The position numbers and the translations under genes were made by a program. DNA of 57,499 bases from Eimeria necatrix (lineage: Eukaryota; Apicomplexa; Conoidasida; Eucoccidiorida; Eimeriidae). Under the pieces are notes generated by a model. It ran no database searches. It saw nothing but the letters and a program-made list of their open reading frames with translations, and was not told the DNA's origin. The stretch's first letter is position 1, and every line of letters starts with the position of its first letter. Location: positions 1 to 57,499 of the forward strand of contig NW_013652443.1 in the NCBI RefSeq assembly GCF_000499385.1, read 5' to 3'. Of the stretch, positions 20,328 to 31,200 are shown piece after piece.

Positions 20328-21004
20328 TCCACAGCTGCGAGTTCAGGATTTAAGCAGCTTAGGGTTTAGGATTTAGGGTTTAGGGCCTAGAGTCCCGCTT
20401 CCGTTGGGGTTTAAAGAGCTGCTGAACTGGCAGGCAATGCGTGAAACCCCTTGCTGCCTTGCTGCTGCTGCTGATGCAGCGCAGCTGCTGATGTTCTGCC
20501 GCCGCTGCAATAGATAGGCAACAGACAGCAGCAAACAGACAACACTGCAGCAGCAATAGCAACAAAAGGTGAGCAGCAAAGGTTGAAGAAGGAGGAAGGC
20601 TATGAAAGTCCTCAGCGAGAGCTGGTCTCGACCCCCCAGGGCCTTTCCTGCTGCTGTTGCTGCTGCTGCTGCTGTGTCTTGTTAGCATAAAAAGTGAACT
20701 TAGAGCCCTTAATAAATGAACGAAATTCAATAGATTAGATCCTGAGGTAACTTCTGGGAGGGCCTGCTGGTCGTGCTGCTGCTGCCCTTGCTGCTGCTGC
20801 CCTTGCTGCTGTTGTTGCATGCATGGCGACTCGGCAGCGGGGCGCTATCAGATCTGGCAGCAGCAGCAGCAGCAACCGCAACAGCAAATTAAATAAGATG
20901 AAATTATTTTAAAGGAGACGCAGAAAGGGAGGACAAACGAACTCCCGTACACTCCAAGTCGCCTTAGGCGGTCTGTTGCTGTCGGCTGCGCCTCCATAGC
21001 AGGA

Positions 21005-21036
<32 letters not shown>

Positions 21037-21068
21037 TCCAAAGGAAAATCTGCAGAAAAGCAGGAGCG
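20328..21068. other. Region without a supported gene
   Basis: A short TTTAGGG array at 20359-20384 is followed by CAG/CTG-rich sequence. A plus-strand segment at about 20570-20640 (LKKEEGYESPQRELV) and a minus-strand segment (RPALAEDFHSLPPSS) both look protein-like. Neither can be tied to splice sites or a family. Confidence 0.4.
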
Positions 21069-21734
21069 ATGAACAACATTCTATCAGAGGTACGTCTGCT
21101 GCTGCTCTGATGCAGCCAACCGGATGAGCAGCACAGCTCATCCGGTGCTGCTGCAGCTGCTGCTGCAGCTGCTGCTGCAGCTGCCACTGCAGCTAACTGA
21201 GGAAGGAAGCAGCGAAGCAGCAGCAGGCTCTTCAGCTTATGAGGGTACTGTGTTCGTATGGATTAATGCGGCAGCTGGGGCACAGGGAGCAGCGGCTGTA
21301 GCCGTTTTAGGAGCGGCAGCAGCAGCAGCGAAAGCAGCAGCAACAGCTGCCGCAGCAGCAACAACAACAGTAACAGAAGCATGGGATGCTCTCTGCGCGT
21401 TTGTGCTGCTGCTGCTTCAGCCGCTGCAGCTTTTCGCAGCTGGGTACTATGAGGCAGCAGGCTCCGCCGCTGCTGCTGCTGCTGCTGCAGCAAGAGCAGC
21501 AGACCCTGCTACGGAGCAGCAGCGAGAGTTCATTCAAGTCGCAAGCGAGCAGCTACTTCTGCTGCAGAAGCAAGAGCCCCGTCTGCTGCAGCAGCAGCAC
21601 CCGCAGCAGCTGCATCGGCTGCTGACGCACAACAACCCGGCGATCAAGGCCTTGGCTCTGTTCCTGCTGCTGACCAGATATGTGAGTTGCTGCTGCTGCT
21701 GCTGCCTGTGAGCAAACTAGTGCGGACCCTTTCA

Positions 21735-21765
<31 letters not shown>

Positions 21766-23856
21766 AGTGCGGCCCGACACAGCAGCAGCAGCTGCAGAGC
21801 GAGTTGGAGGAGCTGAGCAGCACCTGCGCCCCCGCGGCATTTCTAGCAGCAGCAGCAGCAGCAGAAAGAGACCCTGCTGCTGCTCTTCGCATCTGCAGCA
21901 ACTATTCTACAGACGAGCTGTAAGTGCCAGTTGCTGCTGCTGCAGCAGCAGTTGCTGCTGCCGTTGGTGTTGCACTCAGTGCCCAGCCCTGAAATGGAAC
22001 AGAAACTCGTAGGTGTTGCTGCGGCTACATCATACTGCTGCTGCTGCTGCTGCTGCTTGCTGCTGCAACCTGCTGCTGCTGCTGCTGCTGTTACTGCTGC
22101 AGGCGCGCTCTACGGGTGCAGCTGCTGCTGCGGATACACCGCGACGACTCCGCCAAGGCGGAACTCGACTCTGAGATTGTGCGCAGGCCCTAAACCCTAA
22201 ACCCTAAACCCTAAACCCTACGCCGTAAACCCTAGGCCCTAGGCCCTGAGCCAAAGGCCGAGGTAGACGCAGACCCGTTGGCTGTTCTGATTTGTTTGCT
22301 GCTGCTGCTGCTGCTGCTGCAGGCCTCAACAGCTTACGAGACGGCGGAGCAGTCCATTTCACGAGCTCTGTGCCAGCTCTGTGAGCGCTAGGGTTTAGGG
22401 TTTGGGGTTTAGGGTTTAGCGAATGCGGCGGTGGCTAGGAGGTCCACAGGCGCGCAGCCTCCCTGCACTTTCAAGGAAGTGTTGGCTGATCACTTTTTGG
22501 GATTTATTATCTTAAACTTTAATTATTTTAAATTAATTTAATACTTATTTTTGTTTTTATCTTTATTTTATTTTATTTTAATTTGCTGCTGCTGCTCAGG
22601 GAGCGGCGACTGCGCTGCTGCTGGCGCCTCGCTGGCCGACGCCGAGATTTCCCTCGTGCGCAAAGGGGGGGGCATTTCGGCAGTGATGGAAAACGGTGAG
22701 TTTGCATTTAAATTGGATTTATTTATTTCTAAATTGATAAAATTATTTATTATTTTAAATTATTTTTATTATTTGCAGCTATTTATTCTTGCTTTTTGCT
22801 GTTTGCTGCTTTTCTCGCGCTTGGCTGCCGCCCCCTGGTTCCGCTCTGCTGTGCCTTCTGTTCTTTTTTCTCAAACTAAATTAAATTAAATTAAATTAAA
22901 TTCAGTTGAATTAATTCAAATTAGTTTAGTTCATTTCAGTTTAGTCTAATTTCGTTCCATTAGTTGTTAGGCTTTTATTTCATTTCTCTTCTTGCTGCCA
23001 TTGATTTTATCAATATTTGCTCCGCTTAGATCCTTTTGGCTTTTCAATTTCATTCCGTCTCTTGTTTTCTGGCTTCTTTCTTGCCTTGTTTCCTTCGAAT
23101 TTTTGAGCTAGCTAGCTAGCTAGCTAGCTAGCTAGCTAGCTAGCTAGCTAGCTAAATAGCCTGTTGGGCAATTCAAACTTGCTGGCTAGCTGCCAAGCTG
23201 ACGAGCTAGCTGACTACCTAGCTGGCTGCCTTCAGAGCTCTCCAGTTAGGCACGGCGAAAAAGCTAGCTAGCCAGCTAGCTAGCCAGCTAGCTAGACAGC
23301 TAGCTAGACAGCTAGCTAGACAGTTAGCTAAACAGCTAGGTAGGCAAATAGCTAGGCAGCTAGCTAGCTAGCCAGCTAGCTAGACAGCTAGCTACACAGC
23401 AAGGTAGAAAAATAGCTGGGCAGCTAGCTAGGCAACTAGCTATGAAGCTAGCTAGCCAGCTAGCTAGCCAGCTAGCTAGCTAGCTAATCACGGCTTGTGG
23501 CTTGTGTTCAGCGCGCGCCGTCTGCGCGATGCAGCGAGGGGACTTTCAAACAGCAATTGAGCTGCTGACGAATTTACTCGCTGTTGTCGGTGCCGTTTGC
23601 TGCTGCTGCTGTTTGCTGCTGCTGCTGCTGTTTGCTGTTTCTGCTTTTTGCCGCCGCTGCTGTTTATTGCTGCTGTTTGCTTCCTCTCCGTCTCTTTTGC
23701 TGCTCTCTGCTGCTGCTGCATGCGTCTCTTTTGTCTCTGTGCTCGTTAGTGACTTTGCTCCTTTTCTTCCTCCGGGCTGCTGCTGCTGCTGCTGTTGTGC
23801 TGCTGCGGCTGCCAGCGACGCGCCTCCTGGTGTCCGCGCCGCCTTCATCGCGCTCC

Positions 23857-23889
<33 letters not shown>

Positions 23890-24390
23890 AGGCGCCGTGG
23901 GATGAGACAGCGTTGAGCAATGCAGTTTGCTGCTGGCGGCATTTGCAAAAAGACAAAACAGCAGAAGAGTTATCTGAGTGCGTGGGGCTGTTGGAGTGTC
24001 TGTACACCCCAAGTTGCAGACACTGCAGGCACCACTCAGCAGGCCTTCTTTGCTCCATTTCTTTCTTTCTTTAAATTTATATCTTTAATTCTAATTTAAA
24101 TTGCTAAATTATAGTCCAAGCATGATACCTCTTCTTTGGATTGGCTGTTGGCAGCATATCTAATGCGGCTGCCACATGCGAGGCGCTTTTTCATGTGCTG
24201 CTGCTGCTGCTGCCGCTTTGGTGCAATTAGTTTGCCTCCTTATTGTCTTGCTTTTCCCCTTCTTTGCTGCTGCTGCTGCTGCTGCTGCAGCCGCCTCCTG
24301 ACAGAATTTCCGCGGAATTTCCTTTCAGTGCAGCGCCGGCGCCTGCGGGACGCATTTGCTGCAGAAGCAGCAGCAGACTGTCCCCTGTGA
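21069..24390 (+). CDS. COPE: Coatomer subunit epsilon (COPI vesicle coat), 9 exons
   Basis: Exons 21069-21089, 21421-21681, 21768-21919, 22103-22178, 22323-22380, 22600-22695, 23512-23582, 23892-23977 and 24291-24390 join in phase to give 306 residues, almost exactly the human length of 308. Epsilon-COP is the TPR-like helical subunit that binds alpha-COP in the COPI coat for Golgi-to-ER transport. Matching blocks: LFAAGYYEAAG (N-terminal helical pair), TDELRALRV with HRDDSAKAELDSEI (human ELQAVR and AELDREM), AVCAMQRGDFQTAIELL, ETALSNAVCCWRHL (human ETLVNLIVLSQHL) and the last helix LLTEFPRNFLSVQRRRL. The seven-residue first exon and the exact end of exon 7 (23582 or 23585) are the least certain points. 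Amino-acid runs are short here, unlike neighbouring genes. Intron 6 carries a CTAG array. Confidence 0.85.
22190..22430. repeat. Telomere-like repeats flanking COPE exon 5
   Basis: CCCTAAA units lie at 22190-22235 in intron 4 and TTTAGGG units at 22389-22420 in intron 5, on either side of the 58-bp exon at 22323-22380. Confidence 0.85.
23107..23487. repeat. CTAG tetranucleotide array in COPE intron 6
   Basis: Starts as a perfect GCTA array of about 45 bp, then becomes GCTAGCCA/GCTAGACA variants up to 25 bp before the exon 7 acceptor. The 5' part of the intron is A+T-rich with an AATTA-type pentanucleotide run near 22876-22915. Confidence 0.95.
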
Positions 24391-25451
24391 GCCCTTGCTG
24401 CTGCTCCAGCTGTTCGGTGCAAGAGCAAAGCAAACAGCAGCTGCTGCTGCAGCAACTGCAGGAGCAGCAGCTGCGGCAGCAGCAGCTGCGGCGGCTGCAG
24501 CAGCGGCAGTTGGAATGTTGCTGCTGTCCATGGGGTGCCTTTCTGGCGCTAGAAATTATTTTTTCTGGAAACGTACAACACACGAATGCCTCATTGCTGC
24601 TGCTGCTGCTGCTGTTGAGAAGTAGTTTGCTGCTGCGGCTGCTGCTCTGAAGGACTTCGCTGTTGCTGCTGCTGGCGCTGCTTCTAGTAAAGACCTGAAA
24701 TGGGACGAAAAAGTCAAATGCAACGACAGCGCTGCTGCAGCAGCAACAAAAAAAACAAGCATATCGGCTGTTGCTGCAGCAGCATGTGCTGCAGCTGCAG
24801 CAGCACGAACAACTGCAGCAGCGTGCGCTGCAGCTGCCGCAGATGCAGCAGCTGCTGCACTTCTAGCAGCAGCGGCTGATGCTGCCGCTTCAGGCTCACT
24901 GCGGCACCTGCGGCACTCGCAGCTGGAGCAGCGGTGCTACTGCTGCTGGTGCTGCTGCTGTCAGCAGGAAGCATTGCTGCTGCTGCTGGCGAAACAGCAG
25001 CAGCAGCTGCCGAAGCCGCTTCCTAACTAAAGAGAGATATGAATACAGCTGAAACGGCAGCCAGCTGCTGCCGCACTGCAGCAGCCGAGGACTGTTGCTC
25101 CCTGCTGCTGCTGCTGCTGCTTCCGTCCGGAGCTGCAGCAGCAGCAGCGGCTGCACGTGAAAGAAGACAAACCAGCAGCGACGCCTCAGAAAGTGACGCC
25201 GGCTGCAGCAGGGACTCCCCGCTGCTGCTGCTGCTGCTGCTGCTTCGAAGAAGCAGTGCTGCTGCCGAGACAACTGCAGCACTAGCCTCGGAGCCTCTTT
25301 GCTGCTGCTGCTGCTGCAGAAGGCATCCACTGCGCAACAGCTCCAGCAACTCCTCTTTCTGCAGAAATGGCAAATAGAAAACAGCTAAAGAAAATCCATC
25401 AGGATTAGAACAGCGGCAGCAGCAATGGCAGCAGCAAGAACAGCGTTCTAG
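24391..25451. other. CAG/CTG-rich spacer; possible minus-strand exon
   Basis: It lies between convergent COPE and the minus-strand gene at 25452. On the minus strand about 25023-25373 reads FLQKEELLELLRSGCLL then an Ala/Ser/Leu-rich helix-like stretch. It could be a 3' exon of the neighbouring gene. No family match; frame choice is uncertain. Confidence 0.35.
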
Positions 25452-28199
25452 TCATACACAAGGCTCGTGAAAGCAGCAGTGGCACCGCAGCAGCAGCAGC
25501 AGCAGCAACACCAACAACAACACCAGCCTCACTGCTGATGGCAAAAGTTTGCAAAGGCGCAGAGCTGCTGCTGCTGCCTTTAGCTGCACACCCCACATCC
25601 GCAGTCTTGACAGATGCCCCTCGGCTGCTGCCTCTGCTACTGCTGCTGCAGCTGCTGCAGCGTCTGCTGCTCCTGTATCTGCTGCCCTTGCTGCTGCTGC
25701 AGCAATGGCCGACATCGAGCACGGCGAGCAGTATGGTTCCTTGCTGCTGCTGCTGCTCCTCGTTGAAACCTCTGCTGTGCCTCTGCTGCATAGGCTGCTG
25801 CTGCATCTGCTGTTTCTGTCTGTGCTGCTGCTGCTGCTGCTTGCGCCAGCAGCCAGAAGCACCAAAGGCAGCAGCACCCCCGCCTGCTGCAGCTTCTCCC
25901 CAGCGCCTCTTGCAGCAGCACCAACAGCAGCAGCAGTTGCAGCAGCACTGCCTTCCTGAGGCGTCTCCTCCTCCGTTTCTTCAGCCGCTTCAGCAGCAGC
26001 AACAGCAGCAACTGCTGCAGCAGCAGCTGCTGCTGCTGCTGCGCTCTGCGGCCGCTCTTCTGTCGCTGCAGCGTCGCCTTCAAGCCGACACAAGTCAAGT
26101 GCTGCTGCAGCGATCCTCCCATACAGGTATTTGCTGCTGCTGCTGCGGCCGCAGGTGCCGCTGCTGTGCAGCAGACACAGTAGCACAAACACAGAGCGCA
26201 GAGCTGATAGCCAGAGAGTTGGAAGCTTCGTGCTGCTGCTGCTGCTGCTGCAGCAGGCTCCAGCTCGGCAAAGTGGCCTTAAAACCCTTGTGGATTCTTC
26301 CTGCAGCAACTGCAGCAGCGGGGCAACCAGCAAGACTTGTTGCTGCTGGTGCTGCCGCGGAGTCATAGCAGCTTTTGGAGGCTGCTGCAACAGCGTGAGA
26401 ATGCTTGCTGCCGCTGCTGTGTCTAGCAGCAGCAGCAGCAACTTCAAAGTCTCTTCTCTCAGTAGCGAAGCGAAGTGCAGCTGCAGAAGCAGCTGCTGCC
26501 ACAGCATTCCTGCTGCTGCTGCTGCTGCTTCGGCTGCTTCTGCAGTGGCCCTTTGCAGTGTCTCTATACTGCCCCTTCCTGATACGCTTGCTGCTGCTCT
26601 TTCAGTTATTTCTGCTGCTCCGTCGGAAACACAAGAGGCAGCAGCAGCAGGCGCTGAAGCAGCAGCAGCAGTAGCAGCAGCAGCAGCACCAACAGGGGAG
26701 AGAGGAAGACAAGGAGGGACGTTATGTGCTGCTCCAGTGTCTTGGCAGCAGCAGCGCTCCTGCGTTTCTCCGCAGCACCAGCAAATTCCGCTGCTGCTGC
26801 TGCTGCTGCTGTTGCTGCTGCGCGACTTCAGCAGGCCCCACGGGCTATCTTGCTGCAGCAGCAGCAGCGCAATTCCCTGCCACATGCAGTGCAGCACCTC
26901 CTTGTAAACAGCAACAGGCCGCCACTGCTTGTTTTGCTGATGCAGCAGCAGCTGATGCTGCTGCTGCTTCTGGCAATCCGGAGAGTTTCTGCTGCTGCGT
27001 GGGGCGAAAGCGTACAGCAAAGCTTGAACAGTGCCAGGTACGTTCCAGTGCTGTGCAGCAGCAGCAGCAGCAGCAGCAGCCTCTGCTTCTGCTTCGCCAT
27101 CACTACATTTAAGGTGGGCGGAGCCTCTCCTGCTGCTGAGCCGACGCTTGCTGCTGCTGCTGCTGCCGCTGTTGCTGCTTTTGCTTGCAGTGCGCTTCAT
27201 GTTCTTGCTGCAGCTGCTGCTCAGAGCCAGCGAATCGGAAAGTTTCCTGCGGCGCCACGCCGAGCGCGTTAAGTCTAGCTGCACTTCATCCTGTTGCTGC
27301 AGTTGCTGCTGCAGCAGCTGCTGCTGCTGCTGCGGGCTGATCAAGCCAGGTGCGCTGATTGCTCCAGAGGAAGAGGAAGCGCCCGGGAGAAGCCTTCCCA
27401 CCTCTGCGGCTGCTTCTGCAGCAGCTGCTCCAGCAGCAGCCAGAGGGCTCACAGGGAAGCCACCACAGCGCAGATGGTCAAGTGCTTCTGCTGCAGCAGC
27501 TGCGCCGCTGCAGTAAATTGCAGCCGCATCGGCTACGGTTGGGGATTCTTCGCTATGTTGCTGCTGTTGCTGCTGCAGTCGCTGCAGCTGCAGCTGCATT
27601 TGCTGGCGTATGGTGTGCAGCAGTTGCAAGAGCACCTCTATGTCTCTTTCCACGCTCCGGCCTGCAAACTCAACAAACACATATATTGATAAAGTTGCTG
27701 CACGCTGCTGCTGCAGGCTGCTGCTGCTGCTGCTGTTGCTGCTGCTGTTACGGCCTCGGCTGGCCTGCTGCTCTATGTGCAGCGCTGCGCAGCAGCGGCA
27801 GCAGCAGCCTCTCCCACCTGATTTCTGCATATAAAGACGCAGCAGCAACAGATGCGGCTTTGCTGGCAGCAGGAGAGGAAGCTGCTGGTCTGCCAGCAGC
27901 ACTTCACGCGTTCGCAGTAGCAGCCACGCTGCTGCTGTCCCTGCTGCGGGGGTCTGCTGCCGCAGCAGAAACCGCTGCTGCCGCTGCTCTCCGCAGGCCT
28001 CTTCCGGTCCTTCAGCAGGTGCATACATGCTGCTGCAGCTCCAGTTGCCACTGCTGCTGCTGCCGCTGCTGCAGCAACGCGTTAGGCTCGTCAAGCTTGT
28101 GCGGCAGTGGTGCAGCAACTGCTGCTGCGCCGCTGATTGCCTGCAGGAGCAGCAGCAGCAGCCGTACACAGGGCGCAAAACATGACAGCACACAAGCAT
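25452..28199 (-). CDS. Uncharacterised large Leu/Ala/Gln-rich helical protein
   Basis: A 915-codon minus-strand frame with a true ATG at 28197-28199. Low-complexity runs alternate with ordinary helical segments: FLLRQQTPAAGTAAAWLLL, TREVLLADQQLPLLLPAKPH, YVFVEFAGRSVERDIEVLL, WNVPGTVQALLYAFAPRS, PVAVYKEVLHCMWQGIALLL and LHFASLLREETLKLLLLLL. The pattern suggests an alpha-solenoid, perhaps HEAT/ARM-like. Introns are probable, because some stretches are Cys- or Ser-rich readings of CTG repeats. It could be the C-terminal continuation of the RME-8 gene upstream on the same strand, since no clear intergenic signal separates them. Function unknown. Confidence 0.4.
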   Translation of the reverse strand: MLVCCHVLRPVYGCCCCSCRQSAAQQQLLHHCRTSLTSLTRCCSSGSSSSGNWSCSSMYAPAEGPEEACGEQRQQRFLLRQQTPAAGTAAAWLLLRTREVLLADQQLPLLLPAKPHLLLLRLYMQKSGGRGCCCRCCAALHIEQQASRGRNSSSNSSSSSSLQQQRAATLSIYVFVEFAGRSVERDIEVLLQLLHTIRQQMQLQLQRLQQQQQQHSEESPTVADAAAIYCSGAAAAAEALDHLRCGGFPVSPLAAAGAAAAEAAAEVGRLLPGASSSSGAISAPGLISPQQQQQLLQQQLQQQDEVQLDLTRSAWRRRKLSDSLALSSSCSKNMKRTASKSSNSGSSSSSKRRLSSRRGSAHLKCSDGEAEAEAAAAAAAAAQHWNVPGTVQALLYAFAPRSSRNSPDCQKQQQHQLLLHQQNKQWRPVAVYKEVLHCMWQGIALLLLQQDSPWGLLKSRSSNSSSSSSSGICWCCGETQERCCCQDTGAAHNVPPCLPLSPVGAAAAATAAAASAPAAAASCVSDGAAEITERAAASVSGRGSIETLQRATAEAAEAAAAAAGMLWQQLLLQLHFASLLREETLKLLLLLLDTAAAASILTLLQQPPKAAMTPRQHQQQQVLLVAPLLQLLQEESTRVLRPLCRAGACCSSSSSSTKLPTLWLSALRSVFVLLCLLHSSGTCGRSSSSKYLYGRIAAAALDLCRLEGDAAATEERPQSAAAAAAAAAAVAAVAAAEAAEETEEETPQEGSAAATAAAVGAAARGAGEKLQQAGVLLPLVLLAAGASSSSSSTDRNSRCSSSLCSRGTAEVSTRSSSSSKEPYCSPCSMSAIAAAAARAADTGAADAAAAAAAVAEAAAEGHLSRLRMWGVQLKAAAAALRLCKLLPSAVRLVLLLVLLLLLLLRCHCCFHEPCV

Positions 28200-28275
28200 T
28201 TTTCTAGGATGAGCTTTTCAGCTGCCGCTGCTGCTCTCGATGCTGCCGCTGCTGCTGCTGCTGCTGCTACTCTGC

Positions 28276-31200
28276 CTACCTTGTAGCACGACGCCACTGC
28301 TGCAGATCCTGCAGCAGCACCTGCTGCTGCCACTGCAGCGCTGCTGTGAGACCCTCCAGTTGCTGCTGTTTTCCTTCTGCGCACATGAGCTGCAACGCCT
28401 CGCGGGCAGCCGAGAGTTCAGCAGCAGGTCCTGCAGCAGCAGCTGCTGCTGCGCCTGCGGCCTGCAGCAGCTGGAGCTGCAGCAGCAGCACTCGCTGCAG
28501 CTGCTGCAGCTGCTGTTGCTGCGCACTGTTGAAGGCGCTGGGGCAGCTGTTTTGTGTCTGCTGCTGAAGCCACAGTTGCTGCAGCAGTCGCAGGCATGCA
28601 CGTCCCCCAGAAGGAGCTGCCTGCAGCTTAGAGCCTGCTATTGCTGCTGCTGCTGTTCCTGCTGCTGCAGCTGCTGCAATTGACGCTGCGGCGAACAAGC
28701 CACCGCCGACCCACAAGAGTAGCAGCAAAGTGGATGCTTCCTCTGTAGGGAGCGGGCTCTGCTGCGCTGCCACAATCTGCTTCTGCGGCTCCTGCTGCTG
28801 CTGTGTGCTTCGCAGCAATGTTGCGAGGAGCTGCGTCGAGTAAAAGCTTATGGCATATGCTTCAGCAGCAGCAGGGCAGCGCTGTTGCCATTGCTGCTGC
28901 TGCTGGCCTGCGTGCCTGATGAGGTGCAGCAGCAGCACCATACCAATGCCCGTGCTGCTGACCGTGTACTCCAGCATGGAAGCAACTGTTGTTGCTTCTG
29001 TTGCGCCGCCCTCTGCTGCTGCTGCCGCGGCTGCTGCTTCAGGCTGCAGCAAGTCCCACAGCAGTGGCAGCAGAAGCAGCAAGCAGCAGCGCGAGGAAGC
29101 CGAAAACATCTCGCAGCTGCAGCCACGTGCTGCTTCTGCTGGACACCTTTCCTGTTTCTGCTGCTGCCATGCATTCCCTCTGCCAGTCTGCTGCAGCAGG
29201 CCATTCGCCATAATACTCCTGAGCCAAAGCAAGTCACACAAAACCTCAAAGCTCTTGCTGCTGCCGCTGCTGCTACTTCTGTTGTTTCTAATGATGCTGC
29301 TGCTACTTGTGTTGCTACTACTGCTGCTGCTATTTCGTGGGTTGCAACTTCTGCTGGTGCGAGTTTTGCTGCTGCTGCTTCTGCTGCTCCTGCGTCCCTT
29401 GCTGTTGCTGCGTTTGCTTTTTCAATTGCTGATGCCGCTCCTCTCTGTTGGCACTGTTCTCTCTGCTGCTGCTTTCGGCTGCTGCTGCTGCTGCTGCTTT
29501 CTGCTTGTACTTTTGATCTTGCTACACCTGCTGCTACGTCTGTTGCTGTATTTACTGCTGCCTCTTTTTATGCTGTAGTTCAGCCTGTCGCTGCCCTGTC
29601 TGCTGCTGGTGGTACTGCAGCAGCAGTTGCAGCAGCAGCAGCTGCTGCTGCTGCTGTACTGTGTGTCTACGCACCGCACGGCGATGCTGGCAGCGAAGGC
29701 CAACGCCTTCAGAAACGCCGCGGCGCCCAGCGCCCGGCCCTCGAGTGGGCTCTGCAGAAAAAGGGCACGACGAGGCTAAAGCCCGTAAGCTTTCAGCAGC
29801 AGCAGCAGCAGCAGCAGTAGCAGTAGCAGCAGCAGCAGCTGCTGCTGCTGCAGCAGGCTCTACACGCTGCAGGCAGCATTTCTTGTCCACTAAATCAGCT
29901 CCCTAGGCGGCAGCTACTGCGCCCGCAGCAACGCACCGTCTTGCACAGCTCCACGCCAGCCCGCAGTGCAGCAACAACAGCCTGCAGCAGCAGCAGTGAC
30001 AGCAGCAGCAGCAGCAGTGGTGACACTGAAAGCGCATGCAGGCAACAGAATGGCCCATAACAGCATCGAGAGGTGGCTCCTGCTCGGCTACGTCCTTCTG
30101 CGCATTCTGCTGCAGCTGCTGCTGCTGCAGCTTGCTGTACACTGCCCACCTCGCACAAAAGAGGCGACGGTTGCTGCTGCAGTTGCTGCAGCAGCAGCTG
30201 AAGCAGTGGCATCAACAAAACCGTATGCTGTTGTTTGCCGCCGCCCCAAATCTGCAGCTGCGCCGCCTCGTGCTGCCTCTGCTGCTGCTGCTGCTGCTGC
30301 CATCTGTTGCAGTGGGATCCCAGCAGCGCGAGGCGCTGCTGCAGCACGGCAACAACTCCAACGACGCGCTGGTACAAGGGATTGTCTGCAACAGCTGCTG
30401 TTGCTGCTGCTGCATTTGTGGCTGCAACTGACGCTGCTGCGCTGGTACAAGGGATTGTCTGCAACAGCTGCTGTTGCTGCTGCTGCATTTGTGGCTGCAA
30501 CTGACGCTGCTGCTGAGCTCTCTTCTCCGTGCTGCTGCTGGTTAGCAGCAGCAGAAGGCGTAGCAGCAGCAGAAGGCGCAGCAGAAGCAGAAGGCACAGC
30601 AGCAGCTGCGGCCACCGAGTCAACCAAAGCCTGCAAGTGCAGCAGCAGTACCGCAAGCATCAGCGGATTCCGAAGCTGCACTTTCAAAGTTTCTTTTGCT
30701 GCTGCTGCTGCCGCGCTCTGTGGGAGAGTCAAATCCAGCAGTAGCTCACCTGCAGCGTTGTTGCGAAGACAGCAGGCGTAGCAGCAACCTGCCGCAGCGC
30801 GAAGCTGCTGCTGCCCCAGAACCCTGCTTTGCTGCCTCTGCTGCTGCTGCTGCTGCTGCATCCGTCTTTGAGACGTGCAAGCAGCGAGGCAGCAGGCGAC
30901 TGCTGCTGTCTGCACATTTGCACGCTCAAAGGCCTCAGGTACAGGCCGCCAACGAACTCATCTGCAGCAGCAGCAGCAGCAGCTACAGTAAGCGATAGGA
31001 AGGCAGCAGATTCCAGCAGAACGCCTCAGCAGCAGACAAGCTCAGGGCTGTCTAACCAGCGGGGCGCCTAGCTAGCTAGCTGGAAAGCTAGCTAGCTAGC
31101 TAGCTAGCTGGCTAGCTAGCTAGCGAGGCAGCTTTTAGCTGGCTTTTTAGTTCTGACTCCATCTCTTTGCTCTAGCTGGTGCTGTGTTCTGCTGTTGCTG

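Noticed and set aside
21987..22008. 22-nt candidate exon (PEMEQKL) within COPE intron 3
   Set aside because: It has AG and GT boundaries, but including it breaks phase with the next exon. Skipping it gives an excellent match to the family. A cryptic or poison exon remains possible.
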